Shown here in pieces: positions 38,596 to 48,062 of a stretch of 64,000 bases of DNA. The notes beneath the pieces were generated by a model. The model was given only the letters and a program-made list of their open reading frames with translations, was not told where the DNA came from and did no database searches. Source of the DNA: Flavobacterium ovatum (GTDB lineage: Bacteria; Bacteroidota; Bacteroidia; Flavobacteriales; Flavobacteriaceae). A program made the translations under genes and the position numbers. The stretch covers positions 3,143,501 through 3,207,500 of the forward strand of contig NZ_CP160035.1 in the NCBI RefSeq assembly GCF_040703125.1. The letters are read 5' to 3'. Numbering within the stretch: the first letter of the stretch is position 1; each line of letters begins with the position of its first letter.

Positions 38596-39777
38596 TTGAA
38601 TACCTCTATTTTAGCACCTAAAATTCAGCATTTTATAAACCAAAACATTGGTGTTTCTTTGTCTAAATTAGCGTTGCAAAAGAATCCATTTCCAGAAATA
38701 GAATGGATTGACATTTTAAAACAAATGGAAGCAAAATCAAAAGCTAAGGACAAATTACCAACTTGGTTTCAAACGAAAGACATCCTCTACCCTACTAAAA
38801 TTTCGGTAGAGCAAACATCCTCTGAAAAGACAGCGTATTACAAATCGAGTTTAATATCCGGAGAAAGTCTCATCGATTTGACTGGAGGTTATGGCGTTGA
38901 TGATTTTTATTTTGCTAAAAAAATAAAAAAAGTAGTTCATTGTGAAATCAATGAAGAACTTTCAAACCTTGTCAAACACAATTTGGAGCAACTAAAGGTT
39001 TCAAACATTCAATGTTATATAGGAGATAGTAGAGAAACATTGATAGATCTCCACCAAAAATGGGATTGGATATACATTGATCCTTCGAGACGAAATGATG
39101 CCAAAGGCAAAGTTTTTATGCTTCAAGATTGTTTACCGAATGTTCCTGAAAACTTGGATTTTTATTTCACCCATTCTGACAAAATCCTGATTAAAACAGC
39201 ACCTTTGCTAGACATAAGCTCAGCTTTATCCGAATTAAAAAATGTAAAAACTATTCATATTATTGCATTGGAGAATGAGGTAAAAGAATTGTTGTGGGAA
39301 ATACATAAAGACTACCAAGGCGATATTTCTATAAAAACGGTTAATCTCATCAAAGATAAAACAGAAACGTTTGAATTTATTTTGGGAGAAAATACAAATT
39401 CACCTCTTTTTGGAACTCCAAAAAAATATATTTATGAGCCTAACAGTGCTGTCATGAAATCAGGTGGATTTGATGAAGTCGCATTGCATTTTAATTTAGA
39501 AAAACTTCACAAGCACTCCCATTTATATACTTCAGAAGAACGCATTGACTTCCCGGGTCGTGTATTTGAGATCCATAAAATCATACCTTATAACAAAGGA
39601 GAACTAAAAGCGACATTAGAAAACACCAAAGCCAATATTACCACCCGAAATTTTCCAGAAACGGTAGAGAATATTCGGAAGAAATGGAAAATAAAAGATG
39701 GAGGAGATACCTATTGTTTTTTTACAACCATTGAAAATAACGATAAAATAGTTTTAATTTGCAACAAAACACAATAA
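38596..39777 (+). CDS. THUMP-like SAM-dependent methyltransferase (right copy)
   Basis: Identical to 20123-21304, with TTG start two bases after the permease stop and the motif I LTGGYGVDD. Confidence 0.84.
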   Translation: MNTSILAPKIQHFINQNIGVSLSKLALQKNPFPEIEWIDILKQMEAKSKAKDKLPTWFQTKDILYPTKISVEQTSSEKTAYYKSSLISGESLIDLTGGYGVDDFYFAKKIKKVVHCEINEELSNLVKHNLEQLKVSNIQCYIGDSRETLIDLHQKWDWIYIDPSRRNDAKGKVFMLQDCLPNVPENLDFYFTHSDKILIKTAPLLDISSALSELKNVKTIHIIALENEVKELLWEIHKDYQGDISIKTVNLIKDKTETFEFILGENTNSPLFGTPKKYIYEPNSAVMKSGGFDEVALHFNLEKLHKHSHLYTSEERIDFPGRVFEIHKIIPYNKGELKATLENTKANITTRNFPETVENIRKKWKIKDGGDTYCFFTTIENNDKIVLICNKTQ

Positions 39778-39785
39778 CCATAACC

Positions 39786-40352
39786 ATGAAAAATACCATC
39801 CTCGCCTTTTTATTAATCGCAAGCTTTCCCGTTTTTTCCCAAAAAGATTGTGAATACAGTGCTAATGTAAAAGATTCTTTAGGAGTCTATAAATTAACAA
39901 AAGAATATTTAGTCTCTGAGAAAAACTTCGCTGGAAAATCGGAATACATCTTTTGTTCTTTGGTTTCTAATGATGGATTTCCTGCTTTGAATGTACAGTT
40001 GATTCAAAAAAGTAAAGAATTTTTATCTGCAAATTGTTTTGATAAAAGTTCCAAATTATATTTACAATTACAAAACGGAAAAATCGTCACACTTTTACAT
40101 GTTAACAAAGAAAGTTGCGGATCATTAATCAGAAACGACGAAGGATTTGATAACAGAGTGACAATGGGAACCTTTATGTTTGTTAAAGGAGCAATCGAAG
40201 AACTTAAAAGTTCACCTGTAAATTTGATGCGAATTAAATTCTTAACCAGTACAGATGATTTTATAGTTAAAAAAGAAATTACTTCAGAGATGAACCAAAA
40301 AGTTTATTTCCCTGAAACTTATTTTATGGATTACTTAAAATGTATTGACTAA
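39786..40352 (+). CDS. Secreted hypothetical protein (right copy)
   Basis: Identical to 21313-21879; signal peptide ending VFSQ and a mature domain of unknown function. Confidence 0.74.
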   Translation: MKNTILAFLLIASFPVFSQKDCEYSANVKDSLGVYKLTKEYLVSEKNFAGKSEYIFCSLVSNDGFPALNVQLIQKSKEFLSANCFDKSSKLYLQLQNGKIVTLLHVNKESCGSLIRNDEGFDNRVTMGTFMFVKGAIEELKSSPVNLMRIKFLTSTDDFIVKKEITSEMNQKVYFPETYFMDYLKCID

Positions 40353-40449
40353 GACTTTATATAGACCTGCAATCCTTAATTTTAGGATAAATAAAATCTT
40401 TATTCTGAATTAAAATACGGCTTTACACAAAAGTATAATTCATTCACTT

Positions 40450-41313
40450 CTAGTTTTTTCCCATAACATATTTGTTAATCATATACTGTGTTATGGGTTT
40501 CAATGGTTTATCATTTTCTGGATGATATCCAGGATTATTATAAAATTCCAATTCATTTCCTTTTTTGCAATACCACACTATCGGCTTATTATGTTTAAAA
40601 AAAGTCGTGCTATCGCAAACTTGAATTTTTCTAAAATTGAGCATATTCTCATCTAAAGGTATTTTAGAATATAAATTCAATACCCCCACTTTATTCTCTT
40701 CACAAGTTACCATTTCATAATGGTCATTCTGCCACTGCATACACTTCTCTTTTGGCAAAAGAAAAAATCCCACACCACAAATTACAAAAGTGATCAGTAC
40801 AGCAATACTTATTTGTTTATAAAAAAACCTATTCCCATTTAGCTCTACACTTGACGCAGCCTTTAGTACCTCAATAACATTCTTTTCCTGATTTTTTATT
40901 TCATTATTTACAAGACCATCACTTTCTATTTGATTTTCACTCCTCAAATGATTTTCTGCTTTAGAAAATTTTAAATAAGGTCTTGGTTCAAAACCTACCA
41001 AAATTGCGGTAATATTCACTGCTTCCATATCTACTAAATCGGTCTCCCCTTTCAAGAAAGTCTCTATAGGTCTAAATTTATCCGTCAAATCCTTTAATTT
41101 ATTGAAAGACGTAGGACTAAACTCAAAGCCGCAGAAAGAGGCAAAACTCATTAAATCATCCTTCTTGGAATTGTCCTTAAACAATTCAAAACACAAATTC
41201 CTCAATTTGGCACGTGACGGATTAAATAAGAAAGTAGAATAATTCCCATATTTCTCAAGCTCATATTGAACTTTTATGGCTTTTTTATAATCCTCTAAAG
41301 TGTTTTTTTTCAT
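40450..41313 (-). CDS. Hypothetical single-pass membrane protein (right copy)
   Basis: Identical to 21977-22840. ATG at 41313 preferred; the frame reaches an ATG at 41358. Cytoplasmic helical domain, one membrane helix, short extracytoplasmic tail. Confidence 0.7.
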   Translation of the reverse strand: MKKNTLEDYKKAIKVQYELEKYGNYSTFLFNPSRAKLRNLCFELFKDNSKKDDLMSFASFCGFEFSPTSFNKLKDLTDKFRPIETFLKGETDLVDMEAVNITAILVGFEPRPYLKFSKAENHLRSENQIESDGLVNNEIKNQEKNVIEVLKAASSVELNGNRFFYKQISIAVLITFVICGVGFFLLPKEKCMQWQNDHYEMVTCEENKVGVLNLYSKIPLDENMLNFRKIQVCDSTTFFKHNKPIVWYCKKGNELEFYNNPGYHPENDKPLKPITQYMINKYVMGKN

Positions 41314-41408
41314 GCGTAGATAATATTTTTTTATAGGAATATCGAATTCGCATTTCATTATTAGTGTTTGCGACCAAATCTAGACCATGTTCATTTCATA
41401 AGCGAATC

Positions 41409-41451
41409 GGAATTTTCAGGAATCCAAAGGAATTCTAGGAATCTTAGGAAT
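41409..41451. repeat. GGAAT phased repeats (right copy)
   Basis: Same five GGAAT boxes at 9-10 bp spacing as at 22936. The surrounding gap (41314-41722) holds no recognisable gene. Confidence 0.58.
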
Positions 41452-41722
41452 TCCCTGCTATTATCACTTCAAAACCTGCTGTTCTTTGCATCAGAATTTG
41501 TTGCTGTTCTATTTCGCGATAAGAACAAATGTACAAAACAACTTCTAAAAAAGTGTTGCTATACAGAACTGAATTATTATTCCGGGAAGTATAATAAAAC
41601 CGCTCTGTACCAGCGCACTTCACTTCCCAAAAAACTAGTAATCAATACCGTTAGGCCTTGAAAATTATTCGATTCTCATTATCGAACGGCCCAACCTATG
41701 TCCAATTTTTAAACTTAAAATC

Positions 41723-41944
41723 ATGAGAAAATTATTTTTTATTGCCGTTTTATCCGTGTCAAGCTTAGTTAATGCATCAAATGTTGTATTGAGTACAACA
41801 ACAACTTTAAAACCAATACTAACCTCCAAAAACAATGAAAAACATGTCGAAAAAGAGAGCTGTATTAGTGTCCTATTTATAGCAAACGATGGTCCTGGAG
41901 ATGGTGATATTATTATTTATCCTCCAAAAAGAAAAACAATATAG
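41723..41944 (+). CDS. Small secreted peptide precursor (right copy)
   Basis: Identical to 23250-23471: 73 residues with signal peptide, 47 bp before the TPR kinase gene. Confidence 0.6.
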   Translation: MRKLFFIAVLSVSSLVNASNVVLSTTTTLKPILTSKNNEKHVEKESCISVLFIANDGPGDGDIIIYPPKRKTI

Positions 41945-41990
41945 ACACATAGTCTAAAATTATTATTATTTTCGGGGAAAGTTACAGCTA

Positions 41991-43712
41991 ATGCAACGTT
42001 CCCCGATTATTATACTTTTCTTATTTTTATTTCTGTTGCCTTTTGTCTGTTGTCAAAAGGAGGCAAAAACTATAGAAAAAAACTTTTCTCCTAGCGCAAA
42101 ATACCAACTTGCTGCAAAATTATCAGCATCGGCTGACTCCTACTTTAAAACAGCAAAATTTGATAGTGCTTTTTTTAATTACAATAAATCCAAAGAACTT
42201 TTTAAAGAAGAAAAAGACAGTACCTTCACCGCTTACAACTTAATAAAACTGGCTAAAATTCAGCAAATATTTGGCGATTACACTAGTTGTGAAGAAACAC
42301 TTACTGAAGCTTTAGACTATTCAAAAGATAAGCCCGAATACCTACTAGCCATTCATAACCTATTAGGAATTACTTCCAAAGAATTGAAAAATTATGAAGA
42401 CGCTATTATTTATTATAAAATTGTTTTAAATAAGATACAACAGGAGCATTTGAAAGTTATACCATTGAATAACATTGCTTCTGTTTATATTGAACAAAAA
42501 AAATATTCCCAAGCCATACTACTATTAGAACCTAGTTTACAAACTGATATACTAGACAGCCATCCCAAAACAAAAGCTATTCTGATGGATAATTTAGGTT
42601 TTGCATACTCTAAAAATGGTGAATCAAAAAAAGGATTGTCTTTGATGAACAAAGCATTAGCCATTCGTGTTCAAACCAACGATTCCTACGGAAACATCTC
42701 CAGTTATTTGCATTTAGCCGATTATTATCAGGATATTGATTCTCAAAAGTCAAATAAAAATGCTGTCTTAGCATACCAAAAAGCGACTCAAACTAAAAGT
42801 ATAGATGAACAGCTACAAGCGCTTTCATTCTTAATGCTAAATAATCCCCAAAAAGGACAAAATTCTTCTGCACAATTATTTGTAAACCTAAATGACAGTA
42901 TCAAAAAAGTGCGCAATAATGCCAAAAATCAATTTGCCAAAATCAAATACGACGCGAGTAAAGCCACATTAGAAAACATCAAATACAAAGAAGAAAGATC
43001 CGAGATTGCACTTCAACTTCAAACCAAAAAAAATCAAACTTATTTATTTGGATTTGGCTTCCTGCTACTACTCATTACCATTATATTTTTGGTGCATTAT
43101 TTCAAAAATAAAAACAAACAAGCACGCTTACAAGCAAGTTACTCTACGGAAACTCGTATTTCCAAAAAACTTCATGATGAACTCGCTAATGATGTTTTCT
43201 ATGCCATGACTTTTGCCGAAACTCAGGATTTACAAAATCCACTCAAGAAAGAAACCTTATTGGATAATTTGGATAAAATTTACAAGCGAACCCGAAATAT
43301 TTCCAAAGAGAATAGTCCAATTGATACCGGCGAAAACTTTGTTTTTAATTTAAAACAAATGCTCAATAGCTACAAATCAAATACGGTTGAAGTTATCATA
43401 AAAACCCAAAACCCTATCGATTGGTCCCAAATAGAGGACAATAAAAAAATCGCAATTCAAAGAGTTTTACAAGAATTGATGGTAAATATGAAAAAATATA
43501 GCCAAGCAAATTTTGTTGTAATTGGCTTCGATTCCAACCAAAACAGCCTGTTAATAGACTATTCAGACAACGGGATTGGCTTCTCCGAAAAATTAATTTT
43601 GAAAAATGGTTTGCAAAATGCGGAAAACCGTATTCATGCTATCAATGGACTTCTTACTTTTGACACACAAACCCATAAAGGATTTAAGGCTAAAATTATA
43701 ATTCCTAACTAA
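41991..43712 (+). CDS. TPR-domain sensor histidine kinase (right copy)
   Basis: Identical to 23518-25239, with H395, N box and DNGIGF intact. Confidence 0.89.
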   Translation: MQRSPIIILFLFLFLLPFVCCQKEAKTIEKNFSPSAKYQLAAKLSASADSYFKTAKFDSAFFNYNKSKELFKEEKDSTFTAYNLIKLAKIQQIFGDYTSCEETLTEALDYSKDKPEYLLAIHNLLGITSKELKNYEDAIIYYKIVLNKIQQEHLKVIPLNNIASVYIEQKKYSQAILLLEPSLQTDILDSHPKTKAILMDNLGFAYSKNGESKKGLSLMNKALAIRVQTNDSYGNISSYLHLADYYQDIDSQKSNKNAVLAYQKATQTKSIDEQLQALSFLMLNNPQKGQNSSAQLFVNLNDSIKKVRNNAKNQFAKIKYDASKATLENIKYKEERSEIALQLQTKKNQTYLFGFGFLLLLITIIFLVHYFKNKNKQARLQASYSTETRISKKLHDELANDVFYAMTFAETQDLQNPLKKETLLDNLDKIYKRTRNISKENSPIDTGENFVFNLKQMLNSYKSNTVEVIIKTQNPIDWSQIEDNKKIAIQRVLQELMVNMKKYSQANFVVIGFDSNQNSLLIDYSDNGIGFSEKLILKNGLQNAENRIHAINGLLTFDTQTHKGFKAKIIIPN

Positions 43713-43721
43713 TACTGTTTT

Positions 43722-44390
43722 ATGTTTACAAAAGTTTTAATTGCAGATGATATTGATTTCAATGATGTAGGTGCCGCCCAAATTCTAAACGAATTAGAGG
43801 TACTCGAAGTACAATATGCCAAATATTGTGACGAAGCCTTGCTGAAAATAAAAAAAGCACATCAAGATAATAATCCGTTTCAATTGCTCATCTCCGATTT
43901 GTCTTTCAAGGCAGATCATCAAGTCAACAAACTAAACTCAGGTGAGGAATTGATTCAAGCAGTCAAAGAACTCTTTCCAGAGATTAAAATAATTGCATTT
44001 TCTATCGAAGATCGTCCACATAAAATAAAAGGACTTTTTGATGATCTCAATATCGATGGCTATGTACTAAAAGGTCGCAATACTATTTATGATCTTAAAG
44101 TAGCAGTTCAAAAAACTTTTAACAATGAACCCGATAACATTTCGCCTGAATTGTTATACCTCATGCAAGACAAAACCACCAGCGAAATCAACCAATACGA
44201 TATTGTACTCCTCAAAAAACTCTCTTTGGGCATCAGCCAAGAAGGTATGGAAGCCGTTTTAAAACAAGAAGGCATCACTCCAAATAGCAAGAGCTCCATC
44301 GAGAAACACATCAATAAACTCAAAATATACTTTAAGGCCAACAACGCCACCCATCTAGTAGCCATTGCCAAAGATTTAGGCGTCATATAA
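43722..44390 (+). CDS. LuxR/NarL-like response regulator (right copy)
   Basis: Identical to 25249-25917, with phospho-acceptor D59. Confidence 0.87.
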   Translation: MFTKVLIADDIDFNDVGAAQILNELEVLEVQYAKYCDEALLKIKKAHQDNNPFQLLISDLSFKADHQVNKLNSGEELIQAVKELFPEIKIIAFSIEDRPHKIKGLFDDLNIDGYVLKGRNTIYDLKVAVQKTFNNEPDNISPELLYLMQDKTTSEINQYDIVLLKKLSLGISQEGMEAVLKQEGITPNSKSSIEKHINKLKIYFKANNATHLVAIAKDLGVI

Positions 44391-44413
44391 ATTTCCGTTT
44401 ATAATTGCCATAC

Positions 44414-44438
44414 AAAAGCTTCCTTCGGGGAGCTTTTT
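44414..44438 (+). terminator. Intrinsic terminator after two-component genes (right copy)
   Basis: UUCG-capped hairpin plus T-run, same as at 25941. Confidence 0.84.
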
Positions 44439-44476
44439 GTTGTTTATACCCTAAGTTAATTTAAGATAGCTTAAGT

Positions 44477-44592
44477 ATTTTGGGCGTGCCCCGCCAAAAA
44501 AAGCGGGTCGGGCTAAACGTTACAAGTCCTCAACAAGTTCCGCTATCGCTACACTTGTTTGTGGGCTTTCCTCTTTTATCCCTCACGCAAAA
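44477..44592 (+). repeat. Dispersed intergenic repeat, duplicated copy A
   Basis: Same element as 26004-26119. It lies in the gene-poor stretch 44391-45477, which otherwise contains only the terminator, two dyads and the lipopeptide ORF. Confidence 0.73.
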
Positions 44593-44852
44593 CAGCATTC
44601 AGCTAAACGATTTTGAATTTATAACAACGATTTTTAAATCGTACATGAAAGAGCAAATTGACAAAACATTTCATTATTTGTTTAGCATAAATAAGTGTAT
44701 TGGTTTCCTAAAATCCCCTCTGACATCAAAAAATGTTAATCAAATAGCTTAAATCTATCACCTAAAAGGTATTTCCCGCATACGCTCAACACTTAAGTCA
44801 ATGATTAACACAGAAAACAATTCCCAAAATTAACTTTTTCACATTTTTTTAC

Positions 44853-44881
44853 TGTGGTTACGGTTTACCGTAAGGAAATCG
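44853..44881. promoter_or_regulatory. Dyad motif TTACGG-N4-CCGTAA, copy 1 (right unit)
   Basis: Same as 26380-26408, 83 bp before the lipopeptide ORF. Confidence 0.48.
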
Positions 44882-44963
44882 TTTTTTATGAAGGTAATTT
44901 TACCAAAAATCAAGTCGTCATATTAAAATGAAGACGAGCTTATATCCTTAAAAACAAAATAAA

Positions 44964-45104
44964 ATGAGAATTTTTAAAAATCTAGTTGTCATAACTGCTT
45001 TAGTATTTTCTACTGTTATATTAATAAACTGTGAAGGAAGAAAAGGTAAAATTAATGCTTCAATCATAGAAACTTCTATTTCCCCTCCAGTTCCAAACAA
45101 GTAA
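44964..45104 (+). CDS. Putative 46-residue lipopeptide (right copy)
   Basis: Identical to 26491-26631; hydrophobic N-terminus with LINC lipobox-like motif and a short tail ending PPVPNK. Confidence 0.48.
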   Translation: MRIFKNLVVITALVFSTVILINCEGRKGKINASIIETSISPPVPNK

Positions 45105-45169
45105 ATTTTATAATTCATTCACAAAAAAATTAATTACCTACCTATTCACGATTTCAAATCCTTTTACTT

Positions 45170-45220
45170 AAATGAAGTTCATAAAACTTCATTTATAAAA
45201 GCTTCAAAAGTGGAAGCTTT
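45170..45220 (+). terminator. Tandem hairpins (right copy)
   Basis: Same two perfect hairpins as 26697-26747. Confidence 0.58.
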
Positions 45221-45244
45221 CTGGTTTTTCTGGTATTTAGTTTT

Positions 45245-45273
45245 TGTGATTACGGTTTCCCGTAAGGGAATGA
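45245..45273. promoter_or_regulatory. Dyad motif TTACGG-N4-CCGTAA, copy 2 (right unit)
   Basis: Same as 26772-26800, about 200 bp upstream of the complete Ter-type operon. Confidence 0.48.
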
Positions 45274-45374
45274 ATATTTATGGGGGTAGGTTTGGAGAAT
45301 AATAAAACAGAGGCACTTTTCAGCAAATACACACCCTATGTTTCTAAACAAAATTAATTCTAGTAAAAAAATTT

Positions 45375-45437
45375 CAGTGATGATCAAATTGAATGCTAGT
45401 GAATTAAATAATTTTCGCAAACCAATTCTGATCACTG
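45375..45437. promoter_or_regulatory. Imperfect inverted repeat upstream of the complete operon
   Basis: Same dyad as 26902-26964 (arms CAGTGATGATCAAATTG / CAATTCTGATCACTG), ending 40 bp before the HTH start. Candidate operator of the ten-gene operon. Confidence 0.4.
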
Positions 45438-45477
45438 CATTCTAGTTGCAGTAACGAACAGTATAATTGTAATCTAA

Positions 45478-45696
45478 ATGGATATTAGAATCATTATAAG
45501 AATACACAATTGCATAAAGAGCAGTTTAACTGGTACTCCTGGTGAACTTAGTCAAAGACTGGAAGTTTCTGAGCGCACTTTATACAATTATATTTCTTTT
45601 ATGAAGAACGACTTAAAAGCACCTATACAATTTTGTAAGATTAAAAGAACCTATGAGTATAAAGGAGAGTGTTATTTAAAATTTGAGCATAAATAA
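45478..45696 (+). CDS. Small HTH regulator, first gene of the complete Ter-type operon
   Basis: Identical to 27005-27223: a 72-residue stand-alone HTH protein (helix-turn-helix about 19-43). This copy leads the complete gene series: lipoprotein, vWA-like lipoprotein, TM protein, tubulin-like, Hsp70-like, second Hsp70-like, TerD, TerD, OmpA. All are on the plus strand with gaps of 6, 14, 27, 18, 10, 6, 129, 23 and 19 bp. Its place next to an inverted repeat suggests an autoregulating switch. Confidence 0.76.
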   Translation: MDIRIIIRIHNCIKSSLTGTPGELSQRLEVSERTLYNYISFMKNDLKAPIQFCKIKRTYEYKGECYLKFEHK

Positions 45697-45702
45697 AATA
45701 TT

Positions 45703-46113
45703 ATGGGTATTAATTTACAGAAGAAGCTAATTATAAAATTAAGATCAAAATTGATTTGTTTGCTTTTTATTTTAAGCCTTTCATCATGTCAATCTTTCAA
45801 GAAAGATAATTTTTTGAACAGCTTTGAATCATTTGTTAACGATGTTGAATTGAATAGTAAAAATTACAATAAAAAAGAATGGGCAGATTCAGATAAAGAA
45901 TATTATGCTTATGTCGAAATAAAATATCCTGAATTTAGAGAGACCATGACTGATGCGGAAATAAATACGACAAATGTATTAATAGGGAAATATCAGGCGC
46001 TAAAAATCAAATCAGAGATATTGAATATTAAACAAGGTTTAAATGATATTTTGGATCAAGCATCATCTTTTGCAAATGAAATCGTATCTGACACAACTTC
46101 AAATAATAAATAA
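45703..46113 (+). CDS. Small lipoprotein, possibly DUF6565-like (complete operon)
   Basis: Identical to 27230-27640: 136 residues, lipidated Cys29, helical mature part. In this copy it is followed by the full set of operon partners. Confidence 0.7.
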   Translation: MGINLQKKLIIKLRSKLICLLFILSLSSCQSFKKDNFLNSFESFVNDVELNSKNYNKKEWADSDKEYYAYVEIKYPEFRETMTDAEINTTNVLIGKYQALKIKSEILNIKQGLNDILDQASSFANEIVSDTTSNNK

Positions 46114-46127
46114 TTTTAATAATAACC

Positions 46128-47681
46128 ATGAAAAATTTCATAAAAATCAGCTTACCAATAGTCACTTTATTTTGTCTACAAGGTTGTTGTAAAAAAGAAG
46201 ATTCAAGTGCTTGGTCAAAATATAAGCCTCTAAACGAGATTGAAAAACATATTGAGGGATATTATGGTGCTTCATTAGGAGGAGAAGCTAATCCTAAAAC
46301 GGGTAATACAGCTGTGTTTGTAGACTTTTCAGACGGATTGATTCAGGCCTATAATAATAATCCTTCAAATGCTATTATCATTCAAGCAATTACAAACAAA
46401 CTTGTTAGTCCAGATATAGAGTGGTTTGCTTTGGGAAACTCAAAAATTACAAAGCTTGATTTAGCAAGTAATCAAATTTACAATAAAGTTACAGATCCCA
46501 AAGAATATAAAGATATAATGGCTCCAATTAAGGGTGCTCTGCAAAAAATAACATCTTCAAATAATGATGCATTATTAATTACCGATTTTGAAGAATATAC
46601 AGGTGATGGCAAAGAGCAATTCGAGAATTATCCTAAAGAATATTTTACAAATTGGTTGGCAAAGGGAAATTCAATTACATTTTTCTATACTGATTACTCG
46701 GAAATAAACAAAAAATCTGGAATTACTACTTCAAAACATCTCTATTATACAGTGTTTACTCACGGGAAGGCAACAGAAACAAGTATGGTTTCACAAATAA
46801 GAAATGCTTTAAAAGGAAGGGTAACAACTAAGATATTTGAATTAAATAATAGTCCATATACTATTTCAAATGACTATGGAGGTAAAGATAAAACCGGAAT
46901 AGCTAATAACACTTTATCACAAGTGGCAACAACTATTTTAAATGCATCTGCAGATAAGAATTTACCTTATGAAGTAATCGGTGTAGAAAATAATTGGGAT
47001 GATGGTTTAGATAAATATGTTCAAAATATAATTCAAAAAGAAAAAGGACTTTTTATGAATAAATTACTATTGAATGCATCTGATCAATCTTCTTATAAAT
47101 TAAAAAAGATAGCTGTAAAGGTTTATGATGTTTCCGATGATTTTGAAAAATATGCCCGTTGCAACAAAGCTAAAAATCATATTCCAGTTCTTACCAAAAA
47201 TGACAAAAAGGATTTGGTTTGGGATGAAAAATCAAAAAATGACCCAATTACTGTTGAATGCTACCAACCTAACGAGAAAACAATTGTACCCAACTACCTT
47301 TACAAATCAAAGGATTCAACTGCTAATGAATGGTCTGAAGTATTTGATGTTGATAGTGGAATATTCAATAGTCATTTAAAAAACGATCCAAAAAAAATCG
47401 AGCTAAAATTGATCTTTCATAAGAATTATAAAAAAGATAATTTTAAAAAAGAGGATGCATTAATTAGAATTGATTACATAATTGAAGATGTTACTTTCAA
47501 TGATACAAATCCCCAATTAAATGATTTTCAATGGACTTCCAGTACTGTAAGGGGAAATATTAATACTTCTCTATCAGAAGCTATACGAAACACTCTTCAA
47601 GATCCAAAAGTAAATCCAAAAAGCAAAATATTATATTCTTATTTCATAAAATTTGGAAATACTACCTCGACAAGTAATTAA
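46128..47681 (+). CDS. Lipoprotein with vWA-like domain (complete operon)
   Basis: Identical to 27655-29208: lipobox Cys20, vWA-like D66-x-S68-x-G70 and D153. It is followed 27 bp later by the intact three-TM gene, which could link this envelope lipoprotein to the cytoplasmic tubulin- and actin-like partners. Confidence 0.72.
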   Translation: MKNFIKISLPIVTLFCLQGCCKKEDSSAWSKYKPLNEIEKHIEGYYGASLGGEANPKTGNTAVFVDFSDGLIQAYNNNPSNAIIIQAITNKLVSPDIEWFALGNSKITKLDLASNQIYNKVTDPKEYKDIMAPIKGALQKITSSNNDALLITDFEEYTGDGKEQFENYPKEYFTNWLAKGNSITFFYTDYSEINKKSGITTSKHLYYTVFTHGKATETSMVSQIRNALKGRVTTKIFELNNSPYTISNDYGGKDKTGIANNTLSQVATTILNASADKNLPYEVIGVENNWDDGLDKYVQNIIQKEKGLFMNKLLLNASDQSSYKLKKIAVKVYDVSDDFEKYARCNKAKNHIPVLTKNDKKDLVWDEKSKNDPITVECYQPNEKTIVPNYLYKSKDSTANEWSEVFDVDSGIFNSHLKNDPKKIELKLIFHKNYKKDNFKKEDALIRIDYIIEDVTFNDTNPQLNDFQWTSSTVRGNINTSLSEAIRNTLQDPKVNPKSKILYSYFIKFGNTTSTSN

Positions 47682-47708
47682 TCAAAAAAAACAATAAATT
47701 TTAACATT

Positions 47709-48044
47709 ATGACAGCATACTTTATTTCAGCAATTTTTGCAGGAGCAATGATACTTCTAGCAGCATTTATCTCAAATTCTATCAAGTTTGAAGGAGGTAG
47801 CAATCCAACTGACCCTGGTAAAAGAAAAATGTGGTTTTGGATTATGGCTATAATTAATCCTATAGTTTGTTATACTATTGGATGGCTAGTGTTGGCTCCA
47901 AATGCAGAGAGTAAACAAATGCAATTTGATGAATATATGGCTGTGCTACCTATTGCAACAGTTGTAGGTTTCTTTATATACATTATTGCCGGGTTTATAC
48001 TAAGTAAAATTTTTATAAACGGTAAAGTAGGAAACTGGTTTTAA
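47709..48044 (+). CDS. Small three-TM membrane protein (intact)
   Basis: 111 residues with predicted membrane helices at about 4-22, 41-62 and 79-103. A short loop contains GGSNPTDPGKRK and another contains NAESKQMQFDEY. No family recognised. It lies between the lipoprotein genes and the tubulin-like gene, and is the only multi-pass protein of the operon, so an inner-membrane anchor for the complex is a fair guess. Base 47977, in codon 90, is where the duplicated block ends. Confidence 0.75.
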   Translation: MTAYFISAIFAGAMILLAAFISNSIKFEGGSNPTDPGKRKMWFWIMAIINPIVCYTIGWLVLAPNAESKQMQFDEYMAVLPIATVVGFFIYIIAGFILSKIFINGKVGNWF

Positions 48045-48062
48045 TATTAAAAAAAGAAAAAA

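Larger units (their letters stand above)
29505..47977. repeat. Right unit of the 18.47-kb direct tandem duplication
   Basis: 18,473 bases matching 11033-29504, with one extra base at 29735/29736. Genes inside it are offset by 18,473 from their left copies. Beyond 47977 the sequence continues into the rest of the Ter-type operon, so this unit is the one joined to the intact locus. Confidence 0.9.
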
